Below, piece by piece: positions 61,909-64,000 of a DNA stretch of 64,000 nt. The stretch spans positions 868,001 to 932,000 of the forward strand of contig NZ_BKAU01000001.1 in the NCBI RefSeq assembly GCF_007992715.1, given 5' to 3'. How positions within the stretch are numbered: the first letter of the stretch is position 1; each line of letters begins with the position of its first letter. The notes below the pieces were generated by a model that was not told the DNA's origin, searched no databases, and was given only the letters and a program-made list of their open reading frames with translations. Made by a program: the position numbers and the translations under genes. Origin of the DNA: Chitinophaga cymbidii (GTDB taxonomy: Bacteria > Bacteroidota > Bacteroidia > Chitinophagales > Chitinophagaceae).

Positions 61909-63186
61909 TTACATTTCCGGGTACAGCGGGAACTGCTTCATAAACTCGTTCACTTCTCCGCGCACTTTCGTGATCAGCCCTTCATTATCTGAATCCAGTA
62001 ACAGCTTGTCGATCCAGTCCACGATCTGCGGCATATGATCTTCCTTCATTCCGCGGGTGGTCACTGCTGGCACGCCTATACGGATACCGGAGGTGATGAA
62101 GGGGGATTTATCATCGAACGGCACCATGTTCTTGTTCACGGTAACGTCTGCTTTTACGAGTACCTGTTCCGCTTTCTTGCCGCTGATGTTTTTATTGCGC
62201 AGGTCGATCAGCATCAGGTGGTTATCGGTACCGCCGGAAACGATCTGGTAGCCTTTCTCCACGAAAGCGCGGGCCATGGCCTGTGCGTTGCGGATGACCT
62301 GGCGGGCGTACACGTCATAATCGTCGGACAATACTTCAAAGAAGGATACAGCCTTTGCAGCGATCACATGTTCGAGGGGGCCGCCCTGGATGCCGGGGAA
62401 TACCGCCATATCCAGCAGGGAGCTCATCATGCGCACTTCGCCTTTCGGGGTTTTGAGGCCGAAAGGATTTTCAAAGTCTTTCCCCATGAGGATCAGACCT
62501 CCGCGGGGACCACGCAATGTTTTATGGGTAGTAGTGGTAACGAAATGACAGTGTTCAAAAGGAGAGTTCAGCAGCCCCTTTGCAATGAGGCCCGCCGGAT
62601 GCGCGATGTCCGCCATTACGAAAGCGCCTACTTTATCAGCGATCTCGCGGATGCGCTTGTAATCCCAGTCACGGCTGTAAGCAGAAGCCCCGCAGATGAT
62701 CACCTTGGGTTTTTCCGCCAATGCCCTTTCTTCCATTACATCGTATTCAACCAGACCGGTTTCTTTATTCACGCCGTAAAAGAAAGGCTGGTACAGCTTC
62801 CCGGAGAAATTCACGGCGGAGCCGTGGGTAAGGTGCCCGCCCATGCTGAGGTCCAGCCCCAGGATCTTGTCACCAGGCTGCAGAATGGCCAGCAATACGG
62901 CGGCATTGGCCTGTGCGCCGGAGTGCGGCTGCACGTTGGCGTATTCAGCGCCGAACATCTCCTTGGCGCGGTCAATCGCCAGCTGTTCGCTAAGGTCTAC
63001 CACCTCGCAACCGCCGTAGTAGCGGCGTCCGGGATAACCTTCCGCGTATTTATTGGTCATAACGTTACCCATGGCCTGCATTACCTGCAAGCTGGTAAAG
63101 TTCTCCGAAGCTATCAGCTCAATGCCATGGCGCTGTCTTTCCAGTTCCTGGCCGATAATATCGAATATCTGCTGGTCTCTTTGCAT
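61909..63186 (-). CDS. glyA: Serine hydroxymethyltransferase
   Basis: 425 aa from the ATG at 63186 ([18 protein letters not shown]); an upstream ATG adds 8 residues not seen in the family. PLP-binding Lys222 in [14 protein letters not shown], the N-terminal [10 protein letters not shown] and the SGAQANAAV segment are all standard. It converts serine and tetrahydrofolate to glycine and methylene-tetrahydrofolate in the cytoplasm, the main source of one-carbon units. Stand-alone gene, convergent with the beta-helix gene across a terminator. Confidence 0.98.
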   Translation of the reverse strand: MQRDQQIFDIIGQELERQRHGIELIASENFTSLQVMQAMGNVMTNKYAEGYPGRRYYGGCEVVDLSEQLAIDRAKEMFGAEYANVQPHSGAQANAAVLLAILQPGDKILGLDLSMGGHLTHGSAVNFSGKLYQPFFYGVNKETGLVEYDVMEERALAEKPKVIICGASAYSRDWDYKRIREIADKVGAFVMADIAHPAGLIAKGLLNSPFEHCHFVTTTTHKTLRGPRGGLILMGKDFENPFGLKTPKGEVRMMSSLLDMAVFPGIQGGPLEHVIAAKAVSFFEVLSDDYDVYARQVIRNAQAMARAFVEKGYQIVSGGTDNHLMLIDLRNKNISGKKAEQVLVKADVTVNKNMVPFDDKSPFITSGIRIGVPAVTTRGMKEDHMPQIVDWIDKLLLDSDNEGLITKVRGEVNEFMKQFPLYPEM

Positions 63187-63368
63187 GGTGAAGGAAAATT
63201 TAAGACGCAAAATTAATCATCTTCTGATTAATTAAGAATTTGGAATTGATGAAAAGAGCAATTTGGAAAAATGATGATAATTTATATATGTAATGCTGGT
63301 ATTGCTTTAAGGGATGGCTTTTATCAAATCTTGTTATAAATTGTGTATCACTTTTAAAGGATGATACG

Positions 63369-64000
63369 ATGAAAGCATTTTTGGGAACAGGGCTGCTGGG
63401 CGCCAATTTCACAAAAGCCCTGCTGAAAAAAGGTGAACAGGTACAGGTTTGGAACCGTACCGCATTAAAAGCAAAAGCCCTCGAAGCAGAAGGCGCCATT
63501 GTGTACGAGCAAATAGCCGATGCCGTAAAAGGCGCCGCGATCGTGCATGTTGCGCTGAAGGACGATGCCTCCGTAGACGAAGTGCTGACTGCTGCCGTCG
63601 CCGGCCTGCAGCCCGGCGCCATGATCATAGACCACACCACCACCTCCGCAGAAGGCGCTGTGCGCCGGACAAAAGCGTGGAAAGAACGCGGCTATACCTA
63701 CCTGCATGCGCCCGTATTCATGGGCCCTCAAAATGCCCTGGAAGGCACCGGTTTTATGATGGTATCCGGCGACCAGGAAGTGATCCGGAAAGCAGAACCC
63801 ATCCTTTCCCCGATGACCGGCAAACTCATCAACTTCGGACCGGAAGAAGGCAAAGCCGCAGGCATGAAGCTGATCGGCAACCTCTTCCTTGTGACTTTCA
63901 CCGCCGGCCTCGCCGATACGCTCGCCCTTGCGAAAGCCTTGCATGTTTCCATAGATGATGTGTCCGCACTGTTCGAATCCTGGAACCCAGCCATGGCTTT
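63369..64000 (+). CDS. Beta-hydroxyacid dehydrogenase (6-phosphogluconate/3-hydroxyisobutyrate dehydrogenase type), N-terminal part
   Basis: About 210 residues are visible and the gene runs past the window edge. The ATG at 63369 gives MKAFLGTGLLGANFTKALL, with the NAD(P)-binding GTGLLG at 6-11; DHTTTSAEGAV and HAPVFMGPQNALEGT are the substrate-binding segments, and Lys in AAGMKLIGNLF is the catalytic residue position of the family. Enzymes of this group reduce or oxidise short 3-hydroxy acids or aldehydes. The preceding 182 bases are AT-rich and hold the promoter region divergent from glyA. Confidence 0.9.
   Translation, partial: MKAFLGTGLLGANFTKALLKKGEQVQVWNRTALKAKALEAEGAIVYEQIADAVKGAAIVHVALKDDASVDEVLTAAVAGLQPGAMIIDHTTTSAEGAVRRTKAWKERGYTYLHAPVFMGPQNALEGTGFMMVSGDQEVIRKAEPILSPMTGKLINFGPEEGKAAGMKLIGNLFLVTFTAGLADTLALAKALHVSIDDVSALFESWNPAMA

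Noticed and set aside
1..64000. CRISPR array, rRNA operon, tRNA genes, prophage structural genes
   Set aside because: No regularly spaced repeat series, no conserved rRNA stretches, no tRNA cloverleafs and no phage structural proteins seen by eye; a tRNAscan or CRISPR search was not possible.

Overview
The window is chromosomal DNA of a member of the Bacteroidota, most likely a Chitinophaga-like genus of the Chitinophagaceae (inference). The support is SusD- and STN/TonB-type outer-membrane genes, a FecR/ECF-sigma pair, DUF5017, DUF4397 and DUF1080 lipoproteins, promoters resembling TTTG-N19-21-TAnnTTTG, few Shine-Dalgarno sites, and a GC content of roughly one half interrupted by two AT-rich islands.

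Layout. (1) 1-15563 (+) is the distal part of a polysaccharide-utilisation-like operon: end of a SusD gene, a DUF5017 lipoprotein, a sodium:solute symporter, three paralogous secreted six-hairpin-barrel proteins (845, 1105 and about 936 aa), an SGNH hydrolase and a cytosolic FAD oxidoreductase. No enzyme in it falls in a carbohydrate-active family I can name. (2) 15564-16800 is an AT-rich island with two small secreted EF-hand proteins. (3) 16769-19635 (-) holds a gene remnant, a single-domain response regulator, scpB with an extraordinary acidic tail, and atpG. (4) 20016-22777 holds a two-domain DUF1080 protein and a Tat-exported Gfo/Idh/MocA oxidoreductase, each preceded by a LacI-type operator. 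(5) 22918-29702 (-) is a complete ebo cluster (eboA to eboF), preceded by a candidate 6S-like structured RNA. (6) 30785-39954 (-) is a sugar-oxidation cluster: MFS permease, cytosolic Gfo/Idh/MocA dehydrogenase, TIM-barrel isomerase, cytochrome c, DUF1080, ThuA, and a 1138-residue ThuA/PQQ-type dehydrogenase/PKD/cytochrome c fusion. It fits catabolism of glycosides through 3-keto intermediates. (7) 40260-46090 (+) holds secA, deoC, a SPOR protein and an M20 amidohydrolase. (8) 46099-47608 is a second AT-rich island with an S24 repressor and a DUF433/DUF5615 toxin-antitoxin pair. (9) 47664-56178 is a surface-signalling uptake locus: FecR, STN-TonB receptor and three lipoproteins (NHL, DUF4397, TIG-fasciclin), with the ECF sigma factor divergent. 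(10) 56229-59083 (-) is an ABC exporter with a YtrA-type GntR regulator and a clear palindromic operator. (11) 59445-64000 holds a beta-helix/PDZ protein, glyA and the start of a beta-hydroxyacid dehydrogenase.

How the parts work together: regions 1, 4 and 6 are separate carbohydrate systems in which glycans are bound or cut outside, products are imported (SSS, MFS) and sugars are oxidised by NAD-, FAD- or PQQ-type enzymes. Region 9 looks like a nutrient-sensing receptor system of the Fec type. I found no tRNA, rRNA, CRISPR array or intact insertion sequence.
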